A DNA stretch of 36,061 nt from Verrucomicrobiota bacterium. Lineage in GTDB: Bacteria; Verrucomicrobiota; Verrucomicrobiia; Chthoniobacterales; JAFAMB01. The translations under genes were made by a program, and so were the position numbers. The stretch spans positions 1-36,061 of the forward strand of contig JAFBAP010000069.1 of assembly GCA_019247695.1 (NCBI GenBank), read 5' to 3'. Positions 15,179 through 23,593 of this stretch are shown piece by piece (position 1 is the stretch's first letter; every line of letters starts with the position of its first letter). The notes below the pieces were generated by a model, which saw nothing but the letters and a program-made list of their open reading frames with translations, did no database searches and had not been told where the DNA came from.

Positions 15179-16553
15179 GGGGTTCCTCTAAGAGCGCCTC
15201 GGTGGGGATTTTGGTACCGATCATGATGATACCCGACAGCAACGTTCCCAATGCCCCTACCCACAGGGCAGCGGTTCCGGTGCCCGCGGCAGCTGCCACG
15301 GCGGTGAACAGGGCCCCTCCAAGGATGGTTCCAGGTTGGCTCATCGCGCCGATGAACGTTGTACCGGTGGCCCGGCAACTTACGGGGTAGCACTCTGCCA
15401 TGAAGTATTGGATGGCGGCGTAGGGACCGACCAGGAAGAACAGCCCTGCTCCATAGGTAAGAATAATCAGCGTGGGGTGCACTGCGATAGGACTGAGCAT
15501 AATGGCAAAAGATATCCCGGACAGAACCCAGCCGATGACGATCGTCGGCTTGCGGCCGATCTGGTCTCCGAGCCAGCCGTGGAAGACGTAGCCGAAATAA
15601 GCGATAAGGTTGATGACGATCAACATCCAGAAAGCAGCGGACAATTCTATGCCCTTTGCGTTCTTGAGGACCGAGCTGCCCAAGACGCTAAAGATCATAA
15701 TGCCGAAAAAGTTGACGATCCAGGCCAGTGAGAACACGATTGTGTTCCGGCGAAGGTGCGGTTCCCAAATGCGCTTCAATGGCGCCGCCGAGGAATGTTC
15801 CACCCCGTAGGAAGCCGCCAGCCCGTGCGCTTCCTCCGATTTACCCTGTGTTTCCAGCTGAGTCAGCTTGTGATGGAGTTCAAACTGTGGCGTTTCCTTC
15901 AATTTCCTGGAGATCACCCAGACAATGATCGCCGCCGGTACGGCCGCCATCGCATACAGCGGGCGCCAGCCAAAAACCGGCAGACAGACAAGGGCCAGTG
16001 CACTGGCCAACAGGAACCCTAACGGCCAGCCTCCTTGAATGAAGGAGTAATGGAATCCGGGGCGTTTGCGCTTCTTTTCATCCTCGGTCACCTGGTAAAC
16101 CTCGTTCATGTAGGTGGCGTTGACTGCCTGTTCGGAGAAACCCAGCCCACCAAACGAGCGGATGAGAACGAGCAATCCGTTGCTGACGAACCCCAAGCCC
16201 GCTGGGATCAGGATCGTCAGGAAAGACACGACGGCGGTGCCGCCGATTGACGTCATCATGCCTTTGCGGCGCCCCAGGCGGTCGATCACCGGACCGAGGG
16301 CAAAACATACGATGGCGGTGCCGACGGCGATCCAGGTGTTCACAGCATAGGCTTCCGGCTCCGTCCAGCGGAATTCTTTCTGCATGGCCGGCAGAATGGT
16401 ACCGAAAAGGCCATAGTCAAAGACCGCCACGGTCCAGGCGAGCAAGGCCAGTATCGTGGCGATGTTGGTGTCCTTTTTGGAAAATGCGGGGAACCTGCGC
16501 TTCTCGTTTGCAGCCGGAGTTGAAAGGTCAATGCTCAGGGAGGTTTTGCTCAC
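15171..16553 (-). CDS. MFS transporter, metabolite:H+ symporter type
   Basis: A 460-residue membrane protein with 12 predicted helices. The loop between helices 2 and 3 carries DRLGRRKGM and the matching loop in the second half carries DQIGRKP, the duplicated major-facilitator signature. The long charged central loop (about residues 205-265, [14 protein letters not shown] and following) and the N-terminal [12 protein letters not shown] segment fit the sialate/aromatic-acid-type symporters that import organic acids with protons. It starts at GTG 16553; no strong ribosome-binding site is visible. It is the first gene of a seven-gene same-strand cluster and overlaps the next gene by 8 bp, so I infer it imports the compound the cluster degrades. 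Confidence 0.9.
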   Translation of the reverse strand: MSKTSLSIDLSTPAANEKRRFPAFSKKDTNIATILALLAWTVAVFDYGLFGTILPAMQKEFRWTEPEAYAVNTWIAVGTAIVCFALGPVIDRLGRRKGMMTSIGGTAVVSFLTILIPAGLGFVSNGLLVLIRSFGGLGFSEQAVNATYMNEVYQVTEDEKKRKRPGFHYSFIQGGWPLGFLLASALALVCLPVFGWRPLYAMAAVPAAIIVWVISRKLKETPQFELHHKLTQLETQGKSEEAHGLAASYGVEHSSAAPLKRIWEPHLRRNTIVFSLAWIVNFFGIMIFSVLGSSVLKNAKGIELSAAFWMLIVINLIAYFGYVFHGWLGDQIGRKPTIVIGWVLSGISFAIMLSPIAVHPTLIILTYGAGLFFLVGPYAAIQYFMAECYPVSCRATGTTFIGAMSQPGTILGGALFTAVAAAAGTGTAALWVGALGTLLSGIIMIGTKIPTEALLEEPHA

Positions 16554-16930
16554 AGAATTCTTAATCCAGTTGATAGCCTTTGTCAGAAACAGTTAAAAAG
16601 GTGGGCTTGACGTTTCTCCCCTCCTGTTGGTTGGACCGACGAGGGCGCTTGAGCACCTTTTATACCGTCTGCCAGAACTAATTTCGAAATTGGCGGGTGA
16701 CGCGGTGGTGTCATTTCCAGTTAAATCGTTCAGCAGTCGGCGGCGAGACCAGACCAAAGCGGAGGCTGCGCCGCAATCATAGGGGACGGATGCTCCAGCT
16801 GAGGTGCAGCTTCGGCAGCGCGCAGCGCCAGTCACTGTCAAAGGCCTCGATGCCGATTTGCGGTAAAACGCGGGCACCTGCGCGCTAACCCAAGAGCCCC
16901 CCGATGCTCCCGCTCTCCCGCAATAACATT
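16554..16930. other. Presumed promoter region of the MFS-led cluster
   Basis: No gene is recognisable. A short minus-strand open frame (16593-16877) has an unconvincing Cys/Ser/Arg-rich composition. The promoter for the catabolic cluster should be here, but I see no strong sigma-70 hexamer pair and no sigma-54-type element. Repeat block R4 begins at the right end. Confidence 0.35.
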
Positions 16931-17352
16931 CAGGCGGTCATTCCGGTAGAATGCCGGCCCGGGAGGTGCCGGCGCCGGAGGATGTTCCGTGGCCGGTTAT
17001 ACCATCTCGACGGCCATGGAGGTAAAATTTTGTCTTCCTACCCAGGCCCTGCCGGCGTTACACCTACTGGACCGTATACACGGGCTAGGCCAAACGAGCC
17101 GGTAGACGGTTCGATGGCCTGAAGGGCCAAAGGAACATAGCCCAGGGTTTACCCTGGGAAGGCGTTTCCCCCCCGAATTAGCCCTGAAGGGGCGGCAGAA
17201 ACCGTGAGTAACGCTTTCTGCCGCCCCTTCAGGGCTCGATCGTGATTTGACGGTTTCCCAGGGTAAACCCTGGGCTATGTTCCAGCGCCCCTTCGGGGCT
17301 GAAATCCGGTCGAAATGTTACCGAGATAAATTTGCTGAAGGGGCGGCAGAAC
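16931..17352. repeat. Intergenic repeat block R4 with nested perfect palindromes
   Basis: The largest inverted repeat has 28-bp perfect arms at 17132-17159 and 17256-17283. Nested inside is a second one with 21-bp perfect arms at 17181-17201 and 17215-17235 and a 13-nt loop. Each outer arm contains its own small hairpin (cccaggg-ttta-ccctggg). The left part has the shared opening (cggtagaatgccggcccggg). Positions 16993-17190 match, inverted and with scattered changes, 34930-35125 in block R8. The right end (about 17332-17350) holds the half-element tttgctgaaggggcggcaga also found at 20689 in R5. Confidence 0.85.
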
Positions 17353-17553
17353 CCGCCGGCAACACTTACTCCCTGCAGGAGATGGCCCGTCCAGAGTTGT
17401 CGCGGTATTTACCCGTCCCGGACGGGACCCCGTCGGAGGCGTTACGCGCGAGGGTTGGCCCCGCCGGAACCGGCCATTCTCAGCCCGCCGGTAAGAGGCG
17501 CCTCGCCCCTCGTACACCAGGAGACATCGTTTCATTGGCACCGGCCTGAGATC

Positions 17554-17586
17554 GGAGACCCCGCGACAAATGTCGCGGGGTTCTCC
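17554..17586 (-). terminator. Strong hairpin 3' of the secreted-protein gene
   Basis: A perfect 9-bp stem (ccccgcgac / gtcgcgggg at 17559-17567 and 17572-17580) with a 4-nt loop, extendable to 14 bp with a single bulge. It lies about 36 bp beyond the stop codon of the minus-strand gene at 17622. No T-run follows on that strand, so it may act as an mRNA-stabilising 3' hairpin or a Rho-assisted terminator rather than a classical intrinsic one. Confidence 0.5.
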
Positions 17587-17621
17587 ATAAAGGCGCGAGG
17601 TCGCGACGTTCCACGCATGGC

Positions 17622-18041
17622 TCATTGGCTTTCTTCGAGTCGGGCCTGTTCAGGGGTGCTGACTTCAAAATCACCCCCTGTTACTTTAGTCGTTACACCG
17701 CTTCCGTGATTGAGGCCGGTGAGGTACTGAATCTCTTCTTTGGAAAACGTTTCATCGTCACCCACTTTCGAGTAAGTCACGGAAACGATTTTTCCGTTGG
17801 ATTTCAGGTAGTAGACATAAACGCGCCGCTGGGGACTACCATCGGTACGAAACTCGACCTGAATTTCGCCTTTAGGCGCGCCGCTGTGGCCCATTGCGCC
17901 AATGTGTAACCGGTGGTAGTATTTCTCGCATTGTTCAATGGTCATTCCTACATGAGCGCCAGAAAAGATTGTTTTATCATCTTGAGCTTTTGCTGCCGAT
18001 GCAACAGCCAAACTGGTGGCGATTAATAAGATGGGTCTCAT
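17622..18041 (-). CDS. Small secreted hypothetical protein
   Basis: A 139-residue protein whose first 20 residues form a signal peptide (MRPILLIATSLAVASAAKAQ) with an Ala-Lys-Ala cleavage site. The mature part has a short Cys-containing helix (MTIEQCEKYYHRL) followed by alternating strands (VEFRTDGSPQRRVYVYYL, KIVSVTYSKV). This is reminiscent of small periplasmic SmpA/BamE-like folds, but I do not assign it to that family. ATG 18041 is preferred over the in-frame ATG at 18113 because it has a GAGG site about 8 nt upstream and begins the signal peptide. Function unknown. A strong hairpin follows its 3' end, and an IS4-type transposase fragment lies upstream. Confidence 0.7.
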   Translation of the reverse strand: MRPILLIATSLAVASAAKAQDDKTIFSGAHVGMTIEQCEKYYHRLHIGAMGHSGAPKGEIQVEFRTDGSPQRRVYVYYLKSNGKIVSVTYSKVGDDETFSKEEIQYLTGLNHGSGVTTKVTGGDFEVSTPEQARLEESQ

Positions 18042-18114
18042 AATCCGGCCTCGTATCGGGCGATAACGTTTCTGGTGTGCGTTCATCTCCGGATAGATCG
18101 TTTCGATCGGCAAT

Positions 18115-18290
18115 CCTGGACGCGATCGTCGAAGCGCGCCACGCGCAGTCTGTCCGGGAAGCCCTTACGCGAGTAGAAACCCTGAAGTCGTCGAAGCTGG
18201 TCGCTGCACAGACGGCTGCCGGCGTCGATCGGCTGGGAAACATAGCGCACGAAACGCGGCCCGTTGCGAGCACGGATGATAAAGTACAGG
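18115..18290 (-). pseudogene. IS4-type transposase, internal fragment
   Basis: About 55 codons read like the central part of an IS4-family transposase: LYFIIRARNGPRFVRY, then a Cys-containing strand, then GFYSRKGFPDRLRVARFDD. In full-length relatives this segment lies just after the second catalytic Asp and is followed by the Glu-containing region, neither of which is found here. The fragment has no start codon of its own and no terminal inverted repeats are visible. It directly abuts a 92-bp sequence duplicated from the end of the sigma-54 regulator gene, so it marks an old insertion or recombination event. Confidence 0.6.
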
Positions 18291-18376
18291 CCGACGGCCG
18301 CGCCGAGAGATCTTGTGCCAGAACCCACCTGAGCCCTGGCCGGCACCAAAACGGTCGAGCCGAAGGGCTTTCATGC
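18283..18376. repeat. Duplicate of the 3' end of the sigma-54 regulator gene (copy 1)
   Basis: About 94 bp match 21515-21608 in the same orientation with roughly seven differences. In copy 2 this DNA holds the last 13 codons and the stop of the regulator gene. Here the reading frame still gives MKALRLDRFGAG, but the stop codon is changed and the upstream regulator sequence is absent. The match ends abruptly at the same catgc in both copies. The stretch from 18377 to 18570 holds nothing else recognisable apart from a run of nine G at 18471-18479. Confidence 0.75.
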
Positions 18377-18570
18377 TAAAGCAGCTGCTGCAACGGACCA
18401 GGAAAGGTGCCCATCCGCTCCTGCAAATGCGCACCCAGGTCCTCGATATAGCGGCCGGAAGAGCCTTTTCGGGGGGGGGTTGTATCCGAATTTACGGCCT
18501 GCCGAGAACCGTGCCCGGATGGCGGCTTAAACACCGGTCAGTTTACGCTTTCCCTCCTGCTCCTCGCCGC

Positions 18571-20472
18571 CTAGATCGTGACCCTGCGACCGATCAAGAC
18601 GACGTTGTCATCCGGCAGACGGAAAAAGTCGCTGACGTGTACGGAGTTCCGCTCCATTGCGATATAGAGCGCTTGCTGCAATTTGGCCAATCCCCTGGCA
18701 TCATCCCTGGGGACAATCGTGCCGTGACCGACGTAGTACACAGCATCACTGAAATTCATGGAGTAGTTTTGCGCGCACATTTGTTTGAACACCGCCGGAA
18801 TATCCGGCCTCTCCATGAAACCGAAGTGCGCTGTCCCGCGCCAATAATTCGGCTGCACTTCGGTGACCACGAGGCGCTCCGAATCGTTGACCCATGGCAC
18901 CGCTTCGCTAACCGCGTTCAGCACCAACAAATGTTCCGCCAGTGCCCGATTATGTTTTACGTGCCAGATCATGACCGGTGGGACAACGTGCGCAGTCCGA
19001 GTGAGAAAAATTCCTGTCCCGGAAACTCGCGGAATATTTTGCGATTCGATCGAACGCATGAACTCTTCGATCGGGACCTCCTCCTCGGGGAGGCGTTGTG
19101 CGACCGTGACGGCCCCTTGGTGCCAGATGAACATGACGGAATAGACCAGTGCGGCCAGAAGCAGCGGAACGTAACCGCCCTCAGCCACCTTGGCGAGATT
19201 CGCGAGGAAGAAACCGGCATCGATGCAGAAGAATACGCCCGCGACTGCAGCAGTAGCAAACAAGCTCCAGCCCCAGATATCGCGCATCGCGATAAACAGT
19301 AGCCCGGTTGTCAATATCATCGTTGCAGATACAGCGATACCGTAAGCGGCGGCCAGATTGTCGGACTTGCCGAAAAACAGGGTCAGGCCAATCGTGACTA
19401 TCATCAGCAGCCAGTTGACAGCTCCGACATAGATCTGACCGTAACCCTCTTCGGATGTTTGTACGATCTTCAAGCGCGGCAGCCAGCCGAGTTGGATAGC
19501 TTGACGGGTCATGGAGAACGCTCCGGTAATGATCGCCTGGCTGGCGATGATAGTCGCGATTGTAGCCAGGATGACGAACGGGATCAGCAAGGGTGCAGGA
19601 CACAGCCGGTAAAAAATGTTGTCCGTCGTCGGCGTACCTTCAAGCACAAGAGCGGATTGTCCTGCATAGTTCAGCACCAGACTTGGCAGGACAATAAACG
19701 ACCAGGTCAATCGAATCGGGCGCGGGCCGAAATGGCCCATGTCGGCGTAAAGCGCTTCGGCTCCTGTTACACATAGAAAAACGCCGCCCAGAATGAGAAA
19801 GCTCGCAAAGCCGTTTGAGAACAGGAAGCGCATCCCATAGAGGGGGTTCAAGGCCGCAAGCACGGCTGGATGACGGGCTATGCCGGCGATACCCATAACC
19901 GCAATCACCAAAAACCATACGGACATAATCGGGCCGAAGGCCTTGCCAATCCGAGCGGTGCCCTGAGGCTGAATCGCAAAAAGAGCAATGAGGATCGCCA
20001 CCGCTCCCGGCAGCACGTACGGCTCGACGGCCGGCGTCGCGATTTTGAGTCCTTCAAGCGCAGAGAGCACCGAGATCGCGGGCGTGATTGCACCGTCGCC
20101 ATAAATTAATGCGGCCCCAAAAAGCCCGACTGCGACGATGACGGGCCGCTGATGCTTTTTGGTACCCAGCAGCGACATCAAGGCAAGAATGCCGCCTTCC
20201 CCATCGTTGTCGATGCTCATGGCAAAGGCGACATATTTCACTGATGTGATGATGATTAACGTCCAGATGATTAGCGACAGCACACCAAGCACAACGTCGT
20301 TTGTGGGTGTGCCGGGGGCCATGCTCAAGATGGTCTTGAGTGTATAGAGCGGGCTGGTGCCGATATCGCCAAAGACAATCCCGAGCGCTGCCAGGCCCAG
20401 GGCGGCGAGGCTGGAGCTTCGGACCGGTGGCGTTGAACCGGGATGCGGATGGTTGCTTGCTTGGAGGTTCAT
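18571..20472 (-). CDS. kup: Potassium uptake protein Kup
   Basis: A 633-residue membrane protein of the expected length for Kup/HAK/KT transporters. The N-terminal signature GDIGTSPLYTLK is present, followed by about 12 membrane helices (for example FAMSIDNDGEGGILALMSLL and GADALYADMGHFG-like GAEALYADMGHFG), and the C-terminal soluble domain ends in FRLPDDNVVLIGRRVTI. It imports K+ with H+ across the cytoplasmic membrane, mainly at low pH or low external K+. The ATG at 20472 follows no strong ribosome-binding site. It stands alone, with the 760-bp repeat block R5 upstream. No c-di-AMP riboswitch is evident in the short upstream gap. Confidence 0.95.
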   Translation of the reverse strand: MNLQASNHPHPGSTPPVRSSSLAALGLAALGIVFGDIGTSPLYTLKTILSMAPGTPTNDVVLGVLSLIIWTLIIITSVKYVAFAMSIDNDGEGGILALMSLLGTKKHQRPVIVAVGLFGAALIYGDGAITPAISVLSALEGLKIATPAVEPYVLPGAVAILIALFAIQPQGTARIGKAFGPIMSVWFLVIAVMGIAGIARHPAVLAALNPLYGMRFLFSNGFASFLILGGVFLCVTGAEALYADMGHFGPRPIRLTWSFIVLPSLVLNYAGQSALVLEGTPTTDNIFYRLCPAPLLIPFVILATIATIIASQAIITGAFSMTRQAIQLGWLPRLKIVQTSEEGYGQIYVGAVNWLLMIVTIGLTLFFGKSDNLAAAYGIAVSATMILTTGLLFIAMRDIWGWSLFATAAVAGVFFCIDAGFFLANLAKVAEGGYVPLLLAALVYSVMFIWHQGAVTVAQRLPEEEVPIEEFMRSIESQNIPRVSGTGIFLTRTAHVVPPVMIWHVKHNRALAEHLLVLNAVSEAVPWVNDSERLVVTEVQPNYWRGTAHFGFMERPDIPAVFKQMCAQNYSMNFSDAVYYVGHGTIVPRDDARGLAKLQQALYIAMERNSVHVSDFFRLPDDNVVLIGRRVTI

Positions 20473-20586
20473 CGTTTGGGAGCGGGCGAGATGCTAGCGG
20501 TGCGACGTCCGGATGTCGATGACGCAGATTGCCGAGCAACGCAGGGACTTCCGTGGCGCCACGACGTAACCCGACCGAATTCCCAT

Positions 20587-21346
20587 CTTACACCCCTTCT
20601 CAGGATGGTTGAGCCGGGTTTAGCCCTCCTTAAGGCGTCACGTCCGTACGCCCACCTTGACAAACGCCCGCCCCGCCAGGTCGGATTTGCTGAAGGGGCG
20701 GCAGAACCCAGCCCCGGGTAAAACCCCACGGCCATTTAGTTAAGGATACACGGCCGGGTATTGCTTTCGTCCCGCAGGGACGGCTGAGGTTCGGCAGGGA
20801 CTTCAGTCCCTGTACGGGCGTTGCCCAGGGGTTGAGGTGCCCCGCCGGCTTTACACCTATAAGACCGTATAAACGGTCTAGGCCCAACGGGCCGGGAGAA
20901 CATAGCCCAGGGTTTCACCCTTGGAACACACCCCTCCCCGATCGAGCCCTGAAGGGGCGGCACAAGGCGTCGCTCCCGGGTTCTGCCGCCCCTTCAGGGC
21001 TCGATCGTGATTTGACGATTACCCAGGGTAAACCCTGGGCTATGTTCTCCCGGCCCGTTGGGCCTAAGACCAATCCAATCCGGTGCGGAGCATCCTCCGG
21101 CGGCGACGCCCCCTCCGGCCGGCATTCTACCGGGATAGCTGCCTAAATGGTCTAGGATCAGCCGTCCCTCCGGGACGAAAGCAATACCCGGCCTGCCGCC
21201 CTTAACTAAAGGGCAGTGGGGTTAACCGTGGGGAGCGACCTTATTCCTCGTCCGAGGCCTGAAGGGCCGGCAGAAGGTGTCGCTCGCATTTTCTGCCGCC
21301 CCTTCGGGGCTAAAACCGGCTCAACCATCCTGAGAAGGGGTGTAAG
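20587..21346. repeat. Repeat block R5: 760-bp element bounded by 39-bp inverted repeats
   Basis: Terminal inverted repeats at 20587-20625 and 21308-21346 match at 38 of 39 positions. Inside is a hairpin with perfect 22-bp arms at 20941-20962 and 20984-21005, hairpins of the cccaggg type, an inverted copy of the shared opening (about 21085-21145) and two opposite copies of the R1-type element (20720-20790, 21165-21225). The segment 20623-20707 recurs inverted at 34866-34943 in R8. It contains no plausible gene, and I see no target-site duplication. It looks like a non-autonomous element or a composite of several. Confidence 0.8.
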
Positions 21347-21568
21347 TGAGTCAAAAATCCTTGAAGCATTAAACTTTAAAAGCTCCTAACTTGTCACCCT
21401 TTGAAGAACTTGAGCGCCTGGCGGGTTCGGGCGAAGACATATCGGAATGCATCCTGCTGCTGATCGCCCTGGTGCGCCGGCTTGGCTTCCAAGACTCGGG
21501 CCCGTCTACAGTTTAAGTACGGTCCGACGGCCGCGCCGAGAAATCTTGTGCCAGAACCCACCTGAGCC
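21347..21568. other. Gap between R5 and the sigma-54 regulator gene
   Basis: A 41-codon plus-strand frame opening with TTG at 21391 and ending in TAA at 21514-21516 has natural-looking composition (FEELERLAGSGEDISEC), but no ribosome-binding site and no known family. It ends exactly where the 94-bp duplicated sequence begins, so it is more likely the end of a truncated gene than an intact one. Confidence 0.3.
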
Positions 21569-21608
21569 CTAACCGGCACCAAAACGCTCGAGCCGAAGGG
21601 CTTTCATG
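21515..21608. repeat. Copy 2 of the 94-bp duplicated sequence
   Basis: This copy spans the last 13 codons and stop of the sigma-54 regulator gene plus 54 bp downstream. It matches 18283-18376 in direct orientation. Because only this copy is joined to an intact gene, it is the more likely source. Confidence 0.75.
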
Positions 21609-23215
21609 CGCGAGGTCAACGTCGTGGGTTTCATGCCCAGTAATGCGGCCGCCCCCCGCGGACCCGCGATCTTTCCTTGGGTCCGGCGCAGGGCGGCGGC
21701 AATGCTCTCGCGTTCGCGTTCCCTGAGCTCCGCCCGTGTGAAAATGGATGCCTGGGGAGAATCGAATCGCGCCAGGCCGCCCTGCTCAGCGGAAGGCTCC
21801 AACGAACGGGTCCTCGGGCGTTCGAGGTCAAGGCTCAGCTGCCCGTTCTGCGCCAGGATGAGCGCGCGTTCCACCACGTTTTGCAACTCACGCACGTTGC
21901 CGGGCCAATCGTACGCTTGCAGTTGTTCCACTTGGCTCGTCGTGAGCGGGGGAACGTTCACTTTCAGGCGCCTCGCCGACGTTCGTAAAAAGTGCGCCGC
22001 CAGAAGGGCAATGTCTCCCCGGCGCTCCCGTAGCGGGGGCATTTCGATCGGAAACACGCTGAGCCGGTAGTATAAATCCCGGCGGAAGGTCCCGGCTTCA
22101 ACCGCCTGCTTCAAATCCCGGTTGGTCGCGGCAATGATCCGGACATCGGACGTCACGGTTCGGTCATCGCCGACGCGTTCGAACTGCTGGTCCTGCAACA
22201 CCCGAAGCAGTTTGGCTTGCAGGCCCAACGGCAGTTCGCCGATTTCGTCCAGAAAGAGCGTGCCGCCTTCGGCCACCTGGAACCGGCCCATGCGGTCCTT
22301 CACCGCCCCGGTAAATGCACCTCGGACGTGGCCGAAGAATTCGCTTTCAAACAGGTGCTCAGGCAGGGCGCCGCAGTTGACCTTGACGAACGGCCGCTGC
22401 CGGCGCGCGCTGCGTTCGTGCACCGCACGCGCAGCCAGTTCCTTGCCGGTGCCGGACTCGCCCGTGATGAGCACGGTGACCGCCGTGTGGGACACCAACT
22501 GAAGCTGGCTGAGCACTTTCGACAAAGCCGGGGAAGCGCCCAGGAGATCCCCGAAAGCGAACGCTTCTTTAATCTCGGTTTGCAGGTACTCGTTTTCCCG
22601 TTCGAGTTGGGCGCGCAGCCGCTCAAGTTCTTCAAAGCTGCGGGCGTTAACGATGGCCACCGCAGCATGATCGGCAAAGGTGCGAAGCCAGCGAAAATCG
22701 CTCTCGGTAAGGCGGGCCCTGCTGAAAAGGCCGAGGACGCCGAGCACGTCGTCTCGGAATTTCAGGGGATGGCCGGCAAAGCTCCGAAGCCGCTCGCGGA
22801 TCACCCAGTCGGGCCGGAGTACCCAAGGCTGGCCCGCGCTCAGGTCCGGGATCAGCACCGATTCGCCCGACTGGGCAATCACACCGACCTTTCCGACGCC
22901 GAAGGGAAAGCGGCTGAAGCTCCCGTTGAGCCGCGACCAGTCTTCCCCCGCTGCCAACGGCCGTCCGGCACTGGCCGCGAGTTGAAGGCAGCCGGTTTGG
23001 CCGCGGCAATCCCGTTGAGCGCTGGCGTGCGGTTCCGCCGCACCCGGGTCGACGTACCAGAGGCGAACCAACGCCACATCGGGTGCTTCGGCGATGCCCT
23101 GAACGATGGTCCGCATCACGGACTCCAAACGGCGTTCTTGCGCCACCGCCAGGGCCACGCGCTGAAGGGCTTCAACGTTCACGGCGCAATGTGGCTCCAG
23201 GATCTCGCCGTTCAA
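21569..23215 (-). CDS. Sigma-54-dependent activator with GAF sensor domain
   Basis: A 548-residue three-domain regulator. Residues about 12-190 form a GAF-type sensor with a Cys-rich loop (CRGQTGCLQ, 70-78), followed by a coiled-coil linker (about 195-220). The AAA+ domain has Walker A GESGTGKE (252-259), the GAFTGA sigma-54 contact loop (299-304) and Walker B GGTLFLDE (317-324). The C-terminus is a Fis-type helix-turn-helix (from about 505). It is built like NorR/FhlA: ligand sensing by GAF releases ATPase activity that opens a sigma-54 promoter. The start is a TTG at 23215 with no clear ribosome-binding site; the next Met (residue 34) would cut the GAF domain. It is transcribed divergently from the plus-strand redox cluster, whose upstream region has a -24/-12-like element. 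Confidence 0.93.
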   Translation of the reverse strand: MNGEILEPHCAVNVEALQRVALAVAQERRLESVMRTIVQGIAEAPDVALVRLWYVDPGAAEPHASAQRDCRGQTGCLQLAASAGRPLAAGEDWSRLNGSFSRFPFGVGKVGVIAQSGESVLIPDLSAGQPWVLRPDWVIRERLRSFAGHPLKFRDDVLGVLGLFSRARLTESDFRWLRTFADHAAVAIVNARSFEELERLRAQLERENEYLQTEIKEAFAFGDLLGASPALSKVLSQLQLVSHTAVTVLITGESGTGKELAARAVHERSARRQRPFVKVNCGALPEHLFESEFFGHVRGAFTGAVKDRMGRFQVAEGGTLFLDEIGELPLGLQAKLLRVLQDQQFERVGDDRTVTSDVRIIAATNRDLKQAVEAGTFRRDLYYRLSVFPIEMPPLRERRGDIALLAAHFLRTSARRLKVNVPPLTTSQVEQLQAYDWPGNVRELQNVVERALILAQNGQLSLDLERPRTRSLEPSAEQGGLARFDSPQASIFTRAELRERERESIAAALRRTQGKIAGPRGAAALLGMKPTTLTSRMKALRLERFGAG

Positions 23216-23226
23216 AACGAGATTTC

Positions 23227-23253
23227 GAGGTTTTTACGAAGGTTCGTTACCTC
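23227..23253. promoter_or_regulatory. Candidate activator-binding dyad
   Basis: An inverted repeat with inner arms acgaa/ttcgt around a central gg (23236-23247) and outer arms gaggt/acctc (23227-23231 and 23249-23253). It lies between the regulator start and the candidate sigma-54 promoter, about 70 bp upstream of the latter, where an enhancer site for a sigma-54 activator is expected. Assignment is by position and symmetry only. Confidence 0.35.
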
Positions 23254-23318
23254 CCTGGACGGGTTCAGGACGCGTAATCCGCCCTTCAAACCATCCGCTT
23301 GGAGCGGCGTGGATAATG

Positions 23319-23334
23319 TGGCGCGCTTCGTGCT
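23319..23334 (+). promoter_or_regulatory. Candidate sigma-54 (-24/-12) promoter
   Basis: The sequence TGGCGC-N5-GTGCT matches the consensus TGGCAC-N5-TTGCW with two deviations, keeping the invariant GG and GC at the correct spacing. It points toward the plus-strand cluster, whose first ATG lies about 260 bp downstream. The neighbouring divergent gene encodes a sigma-54 activator with an intact GAFTGA loop. The long leader is unusual, and the motif could be a chance match. Confidence 0.4.
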
Positions 23335-23593
23335 TTAATTTAATCTGATCAGGCGCGCGCGGGGTCGCCGAGCACAAACACCAGGTCAACGAAGACCTTC
23401 CGGCCTCTATCCGGGCTTGACTCCGCATTCACGCTTAACAAACAGGATGATCGCAAAATCAGGAGGAAAAGTGGGAACAATTGTATCGGTTAAGTCTCAA
23501 TAAGACGATCCTGCTTTATCAACCTGACGCGGCTTCCGCCCTTGATGGCGCGTTGCGATCGGCAGGCATCCGGCTCCTCGAAGGCGAAACCCT

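Noticed and set aside
16931-17352. CRISPR array
   Set aside because: Repeats are palindromic modules of varied length, order and orientation, without regular spacers; no cas genes nearby.
21391-21516. 41-codon plus-strand frame with TTG start
   Set aside because: No ribosome-binding site or known family; it ends exactly at the border of a duplicated segment, so it is more likely a gene remnant.
22217-23338. 373-codon plus-strand open frame
   Set aside because: Antisense to the sigma-54 regulator gene, which has complete GAF, AAA+ and Fis motifs; the antisense frame shows no family.
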